Part shown: positions 7,512-15,636 of the stretch, piece after piece | Layout: each line of letters starts with the position of its first letter | Position numbering within the stretch: the stretch's first letter is position 1 | Source: a virus | Direction: 5' to 3' (one strand) | DNA length: 64,000 bases | Virus record (IMG/VR): IMGVR_UViG_3300048793_000029 | Span: 1-64,000 of that record | Made by a program: the position numbers and the translations under genes | The notes under the pieces: model-generated | Database searches by the model: none | What the model was told of the DNA's origin: nothing | The model's input: the letters and a program-made list of their open reading frames with translations, nothing else

Positions 7512-7816
7512 TTTGTAACTCCTTTGGTTTGCCCGCTTTGGTTTGCTTTGCTGAACTGTGTTCAGCTATGCTGGGATTGGCTACGCCTGCTTTGGTTTGC
7601 TGCACTTTGCTGAACTGATCTGTGCTGAGCTACGCTACGCCTGCTTTGCCGCGCTTCTCAATGCTTGACTTTGCTTGGCTACACTCGGTTTTGCTATGCC
7701 TGCTTTGCTTTGCCGCACTGGGCTCATCTGAGCTGTGAGGCGCTCTGCTGGGCTGAGCTTAGCCTGCTTTGCTGCACTTGGCTGGGCCACGCTTCGATAA
7801 GCTGTGCTACGCCTGC
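7512..7816 (-). repeat. 300-base non-coding tract with 5-base periodicity
   Basis: Read on the minus strand, most of this gap is a run of pentamers NNAGC with occasional slips. A longer core, seen as GCCTGCTTTG on the plus strand, recurs at 7531 (variant GCCCGCTTTG), 7585, 7639, 7698, 7762 and 7811 (partial), spaced 49-64 bases. No convincing gene crosses it: the only open frame yields low-complexity Ser/Ala/Lys/Gln sequence. It ends in the AAGGAG ribosome site of the 7068-7511 gene. A structural, protein-binding or recombination role is possible. Confidence 0.85.
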
Positions 7817-8482
7817 TCAGTCCATACTCACCTTGAATGTTCCCTTTCCTGTTCCGCCACTCATTTTGCTCAAAGGCCTTCCGGCCCCGATACCAACCTG
7901 CCAGCCGGCGCGGGCCAGAAGATTGACAATATCCTGGGCCTTGAAGACATCGTCGTCCCACTCGATCTCAAATTTGGCTGACCACTTCTCGAAAATCGCT
8001 CGCGCTGCCAAATCGGTTGACGCCATGCCAACCTTGACCCGCTCGATATGCATCCTCGGCTCGCCTTCGATCTTGATCAGCGGTTCTAGGTTCTCCGCAT
8101 CGAGCCCTTGAGCGACGATGAAGATGCACATCTTGGCACGGACCATGTCCATCTCAGTCAGGCGGCAAGCGTCGATCATAGCATTGCGCAGCGCGGTGGC
8201 TGGAATACCGGGCCACCCTTCCTTAGATATGTGCATTGAGCCACGATACACCTTCTCGAAATCCTTCGGCGCCTTTGCTTTGCGGGTCTTCTTGGCCGCC
8301 GAACCTTCCTTCTGCGTTGCGAGCATCTTGTCGCGGTTCTCGGAACTGAACCGGTTCTGCAAATAGGGAGCAGTACCGGTGATCTTTACTCTAGCCGTTG
8401 CCATCTTTGGCGGCGTGATGGTGACTTTCGTTTCCGTAACAGGGGCCGCGCTAACGGCCTTCAGTTGCATTACTTTTGACAT
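7817..8482 (-). CDS. conserved phage protein of unknown function
   Basis: 221 residues; ATG at 8482 follows GAGAGGACTAAAAG. The order is a basic N-terminal region, a helix with GIPATALRNAMIDACRLTE (94-112), an AKMCIFIVAQGLDAENLEPL stretch, and a C-terminal NLLARAGWQVGIGAGRPLS with a GTFKV end. This layout recurs in phages and prophages, often near recombination genes, but I know no tested function. Resemblance of the glycine-rich C-terminal part to RAMP-type folds is too weak to use. Confidence 0.7.
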   Translation of the reverse strand: MSKVMQLKAVSAAPVTETKVTITPPKMATARVKITGTAPYLQNRFSSENRDKMLATQKEGSAAKKTRKAKAPKDFEKVYRGSMHISKEGWPGIPATALRNAMIDACRLTEMDMVRAKMCIFIVAQGLDAENLEPLIKIEGEPRMHIERVKVGMASTDLAARAIFEKWSAKFEIEWDDDVFKAQDIVNLLARAGWQVGIGAGRPLSKMSGGTGKGTFKVSMD

Positions 8483-8516
8483 CTTTTAGTCCTCTCTGCT
8501 GTGGTTTGTTAAGTCT

Positions 8517-10046
8517 TCACGTTACATCTTCCAACAAATTCCGCTTCAACTTATATGACGTCATTCCCTTCACATGCTTCCGCGCCTCCTGCCCGAACCG
8601 CTGAGCAATCGAATCAAGGTAGCGGGGGCTAGTGAAGTACGCCTGGAACGCTTGATCGCGAGCGCGGAGAACAGCGGCGGGGGACAAGTCGCCGGTGACG
8701 TAGGGGATGGTGTGCTCGTTGTGCATGCTGAAGGCCTCCCACGGCGGTGGCTTCCAGCCGGCGGCGACCGCGTCGTCGTAGAGCTTGCTACCGGGGAACG
8801 CTTGCGTGGGATAAAAGTTCGCCCACGCGGTGTTGAGTTCTTGGGCCAGCGCAAGGGTCGCCTCCATAGTCTCTGGCGTCTCGCCGGGTAGGCCGAAGAT
8901 GTAGTTGGCGCCGATGTGGATGCCGGCCGCCTCGATCTTGTGGACCACGGCCTTGATCTGCTCTGACGACATGCTCTTGTCGGCGCCGTCGCGGACTTCG
9001 GCGCTACCGGACTCGATGCCCAAGGCAAACCATTTAAAGCCGGCGGCGCGGAACAGTCCTAGCTCGCCGACCTCGAACTTGTAGTCGGGGCGGCAGTAGC
9101 ACCAGCTGTTGATCTTCTTGCCCAGGCCCGACGCAATCAGCCGCTCGCAAATCGCCTTGGTGTGGCGGCGGTTCAAGACGAACAGTTCATCGACGAACTT
9201 GAAGGTTTCGACACCGTGGTCGCGGTTGAGCATCACCATCTCGTCAATCACAGCTTGCGGGTCGCGCATGCGGTAGCGGTTGGTGTGTTGAAAGACATTT
9301 ATCATACAGAAACTACAAGTGAACGCGCATCCAAGTGAAGTGCAGATGGCGGCGTAGGGGCTGCGCTTTGATTGGTCGTCGAACCGCTGCCAGTTGTGCG
9401 AGCGGTACTTGGATGGAGGCGGCAGCAGGTGCCAGGCGCGGCCGTGCAGGTCCTTGTTGATGTCGAGCAGCGGGGCGCGGTGGTTTTGCTTAACAACATC
9501 ATCCAGGGTTTTGGCACGACCAGCTTCTAGAGCTTCTGTACTGCACCATACCAGTCCAGGAACTTCCCACAGCGGGTCGTTGTTGAGCAGCCCCATGATG
9601 GTCAGCGGCCCCTCGCCGTCGATCACGAAGTCTACTGGCTCCTCAACCAAAGTCTGCACCGGCAGGGCCGACGGGTGGTTGCCCATCATGACGATCTTCG
9701 GCTGCCGGTCGAGGTCGGCGCCTATGTCGGACGTTCGGTAGCTCTGCCGGATGGCCTCCGCCGCCAGCCTCGCCCCCGGCATGGCCTGGGTGCTGGCGCT
9801 GGGCTGATGGCCCGACACCACGATAGCAGCGATGCGAGGGTTGAGGGCCGCGACCCGTTCGCCTATCTGGCCGGGGCTCAGCCCCTCGCACTCGGCATCG
9901 ATGATCTTGACGTCGACGCCGCGGTCAAGCAGGTAGCCTGCTATCAAGCGGGGCCACAACGGCTGCTCACGGCTAACCAGCGTATCGCCGAGCTGGCCGT
10001 AGATGCCGTGGACGCCGTTGGGGTGGATCAGGACTACGTCAACCAT
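8517..10046 (-). CDS. B12-binding-domain radical SAM enzyme
   Basis: 509 residues from ATG at 10046 (GAGGAGTTGGTG upstream). Residues 1-150 form an N-terminal cobalamin-binding-like domain (DVVLIHPNGVHG, later MMGNHPSALP and DGEGP). Residues 240-247 carry the radical SAM cluster motif CAFTCSFC (C240, C244, C247), followed by a TIM-barrel with FKFVDELF, GIESGS and FGLPGET. This is the architecture of BchE/methylthio-type B12 radical SAM enzymes, which methylate or rearrange unactivated carbons. The substrate is unknown; a nucleotide-sugar, nucleobase or protein target are all possible. TGATG overlap with the gene upstream. Confidence 0.9.
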   Translation of the reverse strand: MVDVVLIHPNGVHGIYGQLGDTLVSREQPLWPRLIAGYLLDRGVDVKIIDAECEGLSPGQIGERVAALNPRIAAIVVSGHQPSASTQAMPGARLAAEAIRQSYRTSDIGADLDRQPKIVMMGNHPSALPVQTLVEEPVDFVIDGEGPLTIMGLLNNDPLWEVPGLVWCSTEALEAGRAKTLDDVVKQNHRAPLLDINKDLHGRAWHLLPPPSKYRSHNWQRFDDQSKRSPYAAICTSLGCAFTCSFCMINVFQHTNRYRMRDPQAVIDEMVMLNRDHGVETFKFVDELFVLNRRHTKAICERLIASGLGKKINSWCYCRPDYKFEVGELGLFRAAGFKWFALGIESGSAEVRDGADKSMSSEQIKAVVHKIEAAGIHIGANYIFGLPGETPETMEATLALAQELNTAWANFYPTQAFPGSKLYDDAVAAGWKPPPWEAFSMHNEHTIPYVTGDLSPAAVLRARDQAFQAYFTSPRYLDSIAQRFGQEARKHVKGMTSYKLKRNLLEDVT

Positions 10047-10276
10047 CACCAACTCCTCGCGGCCAAGCCGCTGGCAAACCCCACCACCTGCTTCACGCCA
10101 CCACCTCGCAACCCTACCTGATACCTCAGCTCCTCGGCCAGCCGCGTGCCGTAGTAGCCGGCGCACTTGAGGCTGGCCTTGAGCACCGCTTCCGAACCGC
10201 CGGCGGCATATTCCCGGCAAGCTCGCTCGTAGCGCCAGCGGTGGACCTCGGCGGCATCGGGGTTGGAGCCTAGCAT
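10046..10276 (-). CDS. small helical protein upstream of the radical SAM gene
   Basis: 76 residues, basic, with a helical N-terminal half (AAEVHRWRYERACREYAAGG) and a Gly-rich end. The ATG at 10276 has a GAGGACTAAAA ribosome site of the same type as its neighbours, and its stop overlaps the radical SAM start (TGATG), which suggests a coupled product. No family recognised. Confidence 0.65.
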   Translation of the reverse strand: MLGSNPDAAEVHRWRYERACREYAAGGSEAVLKASLKCAGYYGTRLAEELRYQVGLRGGGVKQVVGFASGLAARSW

Positions 10277-10278
10277 TT

Positions 10279-10617
10279 TTAGTCCTCAACCCGCCGCAGA
10301 CCCTCGGGGGTATATTCTTGCTGGCGGCGAACGTGGTAGATGCCCTTGTCAAACATAATCGGCTCGTGCTGGTCAAACTCGCGCAGGTGCTCAAGCGCGG
10401 TTGGCTCGTCAACTACCAACAAACAATCCATTATCGAGTCCGGCAACCGATACATTGTGACACTCTCGGCCTTCATGACGTGGTGATGGCCGGTTTCCGA
10501 GTGGGTCACGATCACACGGCCAGCTTCGGCCTTTACAGCAACAACCGCTTCCGGCAACGCATTGATGCGGCGGATGTAGATGTCGCCCTGTGCGCAGTAG
10601 TCTTTGAAGGTTCTCAT
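10279..10617 (-). CDS. conserved phage protein, QGDIYIRR family
   Basis: 112 residues. The sequence pattern QGDIYIRRINALP, then GRVIVTHSETGHHHVM (33-48), then HEPIMFDKGIYHVRRQQEY and PEGLRRVED is typical of a widespread small phage and actinobacterial family. Several His residues in the ETGHHHV stretch could bind a metal, but no function is established. ATG at 10617 follows GAGGACTTAAT. It ends three bases before the next gene start. Confidence 0.75.
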   Translation of the reverse strand: MRTFKDYCAQGDIYIRRINALPEAVVAVKAEAGRVIVTHSETGHHHVMKAESVTMYRLPDSIMDCLLVVDEPTALEHLREFDQHEPIMFDKGIYHVRRQQEYTPEGLRRVED

Positions 10618-10618
10618 A

Positions 10619-11704
10619 TTAAGTCCTCACTTCTGGCTTGATGAACGTCTTTTTGTCTAGGCCCCACGTCCATGCTTGGGCCTCTAATGCAGTTTTCATA
10701 GTAGGCGGCACAGGCAACGCAAACTGCCGTTTGGTGCCGCAGAGTACGCGCAAGAACCTCTCCTTACCGATCTCTGGTAATTCAACCTCGACAAGCTCTC
10801 CGATCTCTGGGTCGCCGTCTCGATCGACAATCTTGGACTTCAATTCGGTCAGAATGCGATCCCAACCTAAAATTTCACAAGCGGCACGACGCTGTTCAAT
10901 GTTCGTCCAAGTCAAAGCCATCTTTGAAGTCAACTTGTGGCGCTCAACAATCCACTCTGGCGGCACTTGCGTTCCGTGCCAGTGATAGAGGCCCCAACCT
11001 GTCCCGGCATACTTTATCGACATGCCTGTGTCATAGTGCAGACGGCCCTCACCGTCTAAATGAATTTCTGATGGCCGCTCTGAAGCAAAACAAACATCAT
11101 CTAGTGTCCAATAAAAACCACAACTCTCAGTCATTTCGAGGAAGTTGCGATCAATAGCGATGCCGCAAACTTCGCTGAAATAGTCGGCCCAAGCAGAATA
11201 TCCTGCGTTCCAGACAGAGCCACCAAAATAAGCGGTGCCAGCCGAGTACACCGCCGAGTCCACCGCCGAGTCCACCGCCGAGCGCACCGCCGAGTCCACC
11301 GCCGAGCGCACCGCCGAGCGCACCGCCGAGTCCACCGCCGAGTCCACCGCCGAGCGCACCGCCGAGTCCACCGCCGAGCGCACCGCCGAGTCCACCGCCG
11401 AGCGCACCGCCGAGTCCACCGCCGAGCGCACCGCCGAGTCCACCGCCTTCTTGGCGGTGGGCTCTAATCTGTGCTGAATGATATTACTGTAAACAATTGC
11501 GCTCAAAGTGGCGCTAATTGGACACGGCAGCCAGATCACGCGCGGTTCTTTTAGACTGGCTAGACGGTACAAACCCGCAATGGCTTTCTCGGCGCGCGGT
11601 CGATCCGCAGGCTTCGTCGATAGTCCGATCTCTATCCATTTGCGCGTGAACTCCGGGAAACGGGCTTCCTGGTCCTTCGTTAGTTTGGTAATGAGTTTTT
11701 TCAT
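10619..11704 (-). CDS. DUF6745 protein with internal SAV(D/R) tandem repeat
   Basis: 361 residues. The N-terminal part (KWIEIGLSTKPADRPRAEKA) and the C-terminal part (EIHLDGEGRLHYD, then WGLYHWHGTQVPPEWIV and ILGWDRIL) match the DUF6745 family, a beta-rich domain of unknown role. Between them residues about 86-157 are a four-residue repeat S-A-V-[D/R] encoded by 12-base DNA repeats. Such a repeat may form a regular helix or solenoid. ATGA overlap with the preceding gene. Confidence 0.8.
   Translation of the reverse strand: MKKLITKLTKDQEARFPEFTRKWIEIGLSTKPADRPRAEKAIAGLYRLASLKEPRVIWLPCPISATLSAIVYSNIIQHRLEPTAKKAVDSAVRSAVDSAVRSAVDSAVRSAVDSAVRSAVDSAVDSAVRSAVRSAVDSAVRSAVDSAVDSAVYSAGTAYFGGSVWNAGYSAWADYFSEVCGIAIDRNFLEMTESCGFYWTLDDVCFASERPSEIHLDGEGRLHYDTGMSIKYAGTGWGLYHWHGTQVPPEWIVERHKLTSKMALTWTNIEQRRAACEILGWDRILTELKSKIVDRDGDPEIGELVEVELPEIGKERFLRVLCGTKRQFALPVPPTMKTALEAQAWTWGLDKKTFIKPEVRT
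11235..11450. repeat. 12-base tandem repeat inside the DUF6745 gene
   Basis: About eighteen units of CACCGCCGAGTC or CACCGCCGAGCG on the plus strand, in frame with the minus-strand gene. The two variants differ only at the Asp/Arg codon (GTC versus GCG on the plus strand). Confidence 0.9.
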
Positions 11705-11871
11705 TCGCTCAGCTCATAGTTGCTGTAACTGTTCTGCTTTTCGTAGTCCCAGTCTAGGTCGTCAATGGGCCTGACTTGGATTCGCTGTTTGACTTCATGC
11801 GTGAGGCAATACGCCTTGCGCTCCTCGAAGGTCTTGAGCCGCAGGTACTCGTCGAGGCGAAAGTCAATCAT
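11701..11871 (-). CDS. small acidic protein of unknown function
   Basis: 56 residues from ATG at 11871, which overlaps the stop of the GcrA-like gene (ATGA); a longer frame upstream would overlap it more. The sequence (MIDFRLDEYLRLKTFEERKA, then YDEK-like acidic end) is helical and polar. Its own stop overlaps the DUF6745 start as ATGA. No family recognised. Confidence 0.65.
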   Translation of the reverse strand: MIDFRLDEYLRLKTFEERKAYCLTHEVKQRIQVRPIDDLDWDYEKQNSYSNYELSE

Positions 11872-12299
11872 TGCTGTCGGTCCCTCGAAAGAGGGTGCAT
11901 CCTCTTGAAATGACCCTCGCACCAGGAAGTGCCTGGCTTCACAACATCACCACAAAATAACATTGTCGAGGCTTCGCCTTCGATCCACCGACAGTGCCAC
12001 GACTTGGCATCGTATAGGTTAACACCGCCTTTCGTGGATCGCGACCTATTTGGTCTCGGCGGCAGCCTCAACTTGACCTTCTTGAACCGTCGGGCCGGCA
12101 CTCGCTCAAACTCGCGCTTGATCGATGGCTCGCGATCGGTGCGGATGGAGTTAGTTCTTACGATGCCGAGGCGGTGCAACTTGCCTATGATGGCGTTGCG
12201 ACTGACGGCTCCGACCTCCCTGGTGATCTCTAGCGTACTTTTACCGAGAGCGTGAAGTTGCTTCAGTAGAGTAGTGCGATCATTGGTCCAGAAGGTCAT
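11868..12299 (-). CDS. gcrA: GcrA-family cell-cycle regulator homologue
   Basis: 143 residues, near normal length. The N-terminal helix-turn-helix (FWTNDRTTLLKQLHALGKS, TLEITREVGAVSRNAIIGK, LHRLGI) is the GcrA signature, followed by a basic linker and a C-terminal CRWIEG, FCGD, WCEGHFKRMH segment that matches the sigma-factor-interacting end of GcrA proteins. In Caulobacter GcrA recruits sigma70 at GANTC-methylated promoters. A phage copy could redirect host transcription or act at phage promoters. The family is restricted to Alphaproteobacteria and their phages, which is the best host clue here. Confidence 0.88.
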   Translation of the reverse strand: MTFWTNDRTTLLKQLHALGKSTLEITREVGAVSRNAIIGKLHRLGIVRTNSIRTDREPSIKREFERVPARRFKKVKLRLPPRPNRSRSTKGGVNLYDAKSWHCRWIEGEASTMLFCGDVVKPGTSWCEGHFKRMHPLSRDRQQ

Positions 12300-12337
12300 G
12301 ACGTTGATCCCGAAGAAAAAACATCCCGTTACTTACT

Positions 12338-12508
12338 TTAGGCGGCCAACTTGCTGGCAACTTTTGTCAATTCGACTTCAGTGGCCCAAGTATAGCTTTT
12401 GCCCATCTTCTTGATCTTGGCTTCGCGAAGCTTGATCCGAACGGTGCTGGGCTTCAACTTCATTTTCTTGGCCAGATGGGCGATGCCAAACTTAGCAACT
12501 TTTGCCAT
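12338..12508 (-). CDS. small HTH-like DNA-binding protein (paralogue 1 of 4)
   Basis: 56 residues from ATG at 12508, preceded by AAAGGAAGTAACG. The core FGIAHLAKKMKLKPSTVRIKL, then REAKIKKMGKSYTW, has the same pattern as domains at 26531-27055, 28147-28830 and 29771-29983 (a helix, P-x2-[AV]-R-x2-LR-x-AK, then a Trp). This suggests a small helix-turn-helix or winged domain. Very basic; a role in DNA binding is inferred. It starts four bases after the helicase stop. Confidence 0.7.
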   Translation of the reverse strand: MAKVAKFGIAHLAKKMKLKPSTVRIKLREAKIKKMGKSYTWATEVELTKVASKLAA

Positions 12509-12512
12509 GTCG

Positions 12513-13847
12513 TTACTTCCTTTCAAAGTGTGAAACTACTTGATAGACCGATGACTTTTTACCTTCTATCACCTTTATCTTCTCTTCGTCAACTGTATCT
12601 ACAGCAAACAAAAGATAAGCATTTAGTACCTTTTTCTGGTTCTTACCATAGAGCCGGAAGAGTACCTGCTCGAAATCGATGAAGCTGTGGTTAATAGAGT
12701 AGAAGATCAATTCACATGATCGAGTTAGATCGATGGCTACCCCGCCAGTGCGTAATTGACAGATGAGAGCATCAACCTTTCCGGCCTGAAAGTCTCGGAT
12801 CAACTGAACTCTTTCCTCTCCTTTAATTCCACCATGAAGGGATCGAATATGAGACCAAGGCAATGATTTACGGATTAGGGGAATCTCGTGTGAGAACAAG
12901 CAGAAAATTACCACTGGGGGCTTAAGTCGATTAGCCAGCCACTTTAGTTTGCGGGCTTTGGCTCCACCCGTAGGTCTTGAAATGTCATCTTCATCAAGAA
13001 TCAGACCGCCAGTAATTTGCTCAAGCTTGCTTTTAACAGTGATGCTAAGAGGAGCCACGATACGAACACCGCCAACTTCAATGACCCCATTGTCCCGCAT
13101 GTCTTCATAGAGTTTACGTTGATTGCCTAGCAAATGAAAAGGGACAGGATGAAGTTGAATCGGTTTGAGCTTCAAAAAGTCCACGGTTAAGCGATAGATA
13201 TGGTTCTTTAGTTTATCAAGAAATTGCCGTTGTTTGTCTTTATTAAATCTCCATTCATGCCCCATGAACCCGGCTTTGTAGCAGTACTCCTCGGCAAAAG
13301 GTGTCCAGTCTTCCCCTAGTACGGTGTGATCAATGAACCTCATCTGACTCCATACATCGATCTCACTTTCGTCAATCGGGGTACCAGAGAGGGCGATGCG
13401 TCGTGGAACCGCATCGCGAAATCGACGGGCAGCCCGTGACTGGAGGGAGTTTCGGTTCTTAAGCCCCTGCGACTCGTCGATAATAAGGACTTGCCAAGGC
13501 AGTTTAGCGAGCTGCTTGGACGTTTTAGTGAATAACTGCCAATGCACCACTAGGGCAACCGGCCCGGAAGCCCCCTTGAGCTCCTCACGATTACGGCAGA
13601 TTAGGTAGGGGGACTGTTGAAGAGCCGTGACCCACACGAGGTCGACTGCAGTGAGAGGCGCGACGATCAAGACAGTGGGCCAATGCAGTTTCTCAAGCAC
13701 GGCCATGGAGATAAAGGTTTTACCGGTTCTTTGCTGGGAGAAGAGGCCTACACAGCCTTCTTTGATTACAAAATCAGCGGCGTCTTTTTGCTCTGGCAAT
13801 AGTCGATGATACCAACTCAATGGCCTCTTCGGGTGACGTGACGACAC
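12513..13847 (-). CDS. SNF2-like superfamily 2 helicase
   Basis: 444 residues from a GTG at 13847 that has GGGAGG eight bases upstream; a TTG at 13865 is the alternative. Motifs in order: QQRTGKT (Walker A), IIDESQGLKN (DESQ in place of DEAH), ALSGTPID (motif III), and in the second RecA domain VDALICQLRTGGVAIDLTRS with a motif VI region FEQVLFRLYGKNQ. This fits small SNF2/DEAD-like phage helicases that translocate on DNA. It overlaps the VRR-NUC gene by about 74 bases, a common helicase-nuclease pairing in phages. Confidence 0.88.
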   Translation of the reverse strand: MSSRHPKRPLSWYHRLLPEQKDAADFVIKEGCVGLFSQQRTGKTFISMAVLEKLHWPTVLIVAPLTAVDLVWVTALQQSPYLICRNREELKGASGPVALVVHWQLFTKTSKQLAKLPWQVLIIDESQGLKNRNSLQSRAARRFRDAVPRRIALSGTPIDESEIDVWSQMRFIDHTVLGEDWTPFAEEYCYKAGFMGHEWRFNKDKQRQFLDKLKNHIYRLTVDFLKLKPIQLHPVPFHLLGNQRKLYEDMRDNGVIEVGGVRIVAPLSITVKSKLEQITGGLILDEDDISRPTGGAKARKLKWLANRLKPPVVIFCLFSHEIPLIRKSLPWSHIRSLHGGIKGEERVQLIRDFQAGKVDALICQLRTGGVAIDLTRSCELIFYSINHSFIDFEQVLFRLYGKNQKKVLNAYLLFAVDTVDEEKIKVIEGKKSSVYQVVSHFERK

Positions 13848-14094
13848 CGGCGCAACCTCCCGCAAGTTGGATCAACTCTATTTCAATCTTTTGTAAGTCT
13901 GAAGGCTTAGATTTCTTTCCCTTTCCGGGCTGTTTGACTTCTAGACCAAAAAACAGCCCATTCACGCAGCCAAGCAGGTCGGGGATGCCGGCTTTTTGAT
14001 AAGGACCTCCCCAGATTTTATACCAATGACCTCCGACGGCAGTGACTAGCTGCCGTCGGATATTTCGTTGAAGCCTTGACTCTGGCTTAGCCAT
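13774..14094 (-). CDS. VRR-NUC nuclease
   Basis: 106 residues, the full VRR-NUC domain. ESRLQRNIRR at the start, IPDLLGCVNGLFFGLEVKQP (PD then E-x-K catalytic residues, about 37-56) and the late AGGCAGVVTSPEEA strand and helix define the PD-(D/E)XK subfamily. Such proteins cut structured DNA and often pair with SNF2 helicases, as here. Start ATG at 14094 overlaps the end of the SSB-like gene. Confidence 0.92.
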   Translation of the reverse strand: MAKPESRLQRNIRRQLVTAVGGHWYKIWGGPYQKAGIPDLLGCVNGLFFGLEVKQPGKGKKSKPSDLQKIEIELIQLAGGCAGVVTSPEEAIELVSSTIARAKRRR

Positions 14095-14728
14095 CTAACA
14101 GGTCATTTTCTTCGAGAGCCGCGGTAACGGCGGCAATTTTCTTGCGAAGAATTTTGTAGTCGCTTAGGTCGACGCCCAGATCATGCTTTTCAATCAAGGA
14201 CTCGAGCTCATCTTCGCTCATTTCCTTGACTTCATCCTCACTCACCTTGACGACCTTACCCTTGCCGGCGCCCTTGGCGCTACTCTTGGCCGAACGGGAC
14301 TCCGGCTCTTCGGCCTCGGGAACAACGATGGCGGCGAGTTTCGATCGGGTCTTGCCCTGGTACTCGTCGTCTTCTACGACAGCTGTGCCTTCGAGACCTT
14401 CGAGTTCATCGAGATCCACGTCCATGACGCTGTCCGGCACTTCGACGCCAAGCCCTTCGAGTGTCTGACGCAATTTCCAGAGCGCCTGCTCGACGAGGGG
14501 GGTATAGAAATAAAATAGCTTCCCCTTCGCCTTTCCATCGGTTCCTTTGAAATGCCACTCAATTTGCTCGTTGTCGTTGCTGCTGATACCAACCTCGGCA
14601 GAGTCAACGATTACGCCGTACTCGCCTTCGGGAATATGAAAACCACCACCGCCGCCGGACTCGACGTCGCTGAAATCAACTTCGATAGTGCGTTTCTTCT
14701 TCGCTGTACGACTGGCTGGTCTTGCCAT
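14087..14728 (-). CDS. ssDNA-binding-like protein (DUF669-type)
   Basis: 213 residues. Residues 13-140 form a beta-rich domain (EVDFSDVES, IPEGEYGVIVDSAEV, then EQIEWHFKGTDGKAKGKLF, and LRQTLEGLGVEVP) as in DUF669 phage proteins thought to bind single-stranded DNA. The tail is acidic and ends EENDLLDG, as in many SSB-type proteins that recruit partners. Its place between a VRR-NUC nuclease and a Sak4-like ATPase supports a recombination/replication role. Family call by pattern only. Confidence 0.7.
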   Translation of the reverse strand: MARPASRTAKKKRTIEVDFSDVESGGGGGFHIPEGEYGVIVDSAEVGISSNDNEQIEWHFKGTDGKAKGKLFYFYTPLVEQALWKLRQTLEGLGVEVPDSVMDVDLDELEGLEGTAVVEDDEYQGKTRSKLAAIVVPEAEEPESRSAKSSAKGAGKGKVVKVSEDEVKEMSEDELESLIEKHDLGVDLSDYKILRKKIAAVTAALEENDLLDG

Positions 14729-14796
14729 ATTAGTTTACTCCTTGTTGCTGGTGGAATGGTTTATCCCGACAGGCCCACCGGATACCGAGTCGAGAA

Positions 14797-15636
14797 TTAT
14801 TTGCCCTTGATCACGTCAATGACATCCGAATAGGAGGCGTCTTCAATGAACGCGGGCGGTGGAACGTCTTTCGGCTTACGAAGTTTCGTCAAATAGTAAG
14901 GACCGGGGCCCACGCGTAGGCAGTACTGAATCTCTTCTTTCGATACCTTCTTCCCCTTGATGTCTTTCTTGAACCGACGCAGTCGAACGAAAGTATTAGC
15001 GATCACGGACACCGCCGCATTGAGGGCGATCGCCACAGACTTCATGACGTGAGGTCCAACCTCCGGAGAAATTGCGTTGTCGGAGTCATCTACCTCGTCT
15101 TCGTCGGTGGCGGAGATGCGTTCTTGCGCCAGGAACACGACCTCCATGGGCAAGTTTCGTAGATTGATGATCCAATCCTTCATCAGACCGGAAGCAGTGC
15201 CCCAGTCTCGCTTAGTCATTGATCCCCAGTCGCCGACTCGGGTAGTGTCTTTTTTCTTGTCGCTGATCACATACTCGAGACACACCTGCTGAAGCTGAGT
15301 GATAGTGTCCATCACCACCGTCTTGTACTTCTTAGGATTAGCTTTTAGATAGTAGTAGGCTTCCTCGAATCTTTCCCATGAGTCGATCTCGACCATATCG
15401 ATGTCGTCATGATCAGCGATAGAGTCGGTACCTTGATCGCGCACATCCAACAACAAGATGGGCTTGGGAAAAGTTGCCGCGAATGTGGTCTTGCCACTAC
15501 CGGATTTACCATAGATCGCCCAAGACCGCGGACGATTGAGTAAGCTGATGGGACGCGGGTGGATATCACCGTCGTCCTCATCAGTCTCGGGTCTCTTCTT
15601 CAGTGGTTTCTTTAGCTTCATCTTTACGGATGACAT
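14797..15636 (-). CDS. Sak4-like RecA-fold ATPase
   Basis: 279 residues; ATG at 15636 has AAGGAG seven bases upstream. Walker A GKSGSGKT (43-50), a Walker B region TVVMDTITQ, and the order WAIYGKSGSGKTTFA, WERFEEAYYYL, VVFLAQERIS match the phage nucleotide-binding family that includes Sak4 single-strand annealing ATPases. It is probably part of phage recombination with the SSB-like protein beside it. An acidic-basic N-terminal tail of 35 residues is probably disordered. Confidence 0.85.
   Translation of the reverse strand: MSSVKMKLKKPLKKRPETDEDDGDIHPRPISLLNRPRSWAIYGKSGSGKTTFAATFPKPILLLDVRDQGTDSIADHDDIDMVEIDSWERFEEAYYYLKANPKKYKTVVMDTITQLQQVCLEYVISDKKKDTTRVGDWGSMTKRDWGTASGLMKDWIINLRNLPMEVVFLAQERISATDEDEVDDSDNAISPEVGPHVMKSVAIALNAAVSVIANTFVRLRRFKKDIKGKKVSKEEIQYCLRVGPGPYYLTKLRKPKDVPPPAFIEDASYSDVIDVIKGK

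Noticed and set aside
7512-7816. CRISPR array
   Set aside because: Repeats are 5-base phased with no unique spacers of constant length, and no cas genes are present.
7635-7961. Minus-strand frame across the 5-base-periodic tract
   Set aside because: A 5-base repeat rotates through all frames; the product is low-complexity and overlaps the end of a better-supported gene.
11235-11450. CRISPR or regulatory array in the 12-base repeats
   Set aside because: Contiguous units without spacers, in frame inside a protein gene.
11235-11477. Plus-strand frame reading AESTAERTAE repeats
   Set aside because: It is the complement of the in-frame S-A-V repeat of the DUF6745 gene, whose flanks carry the conserved family parts.
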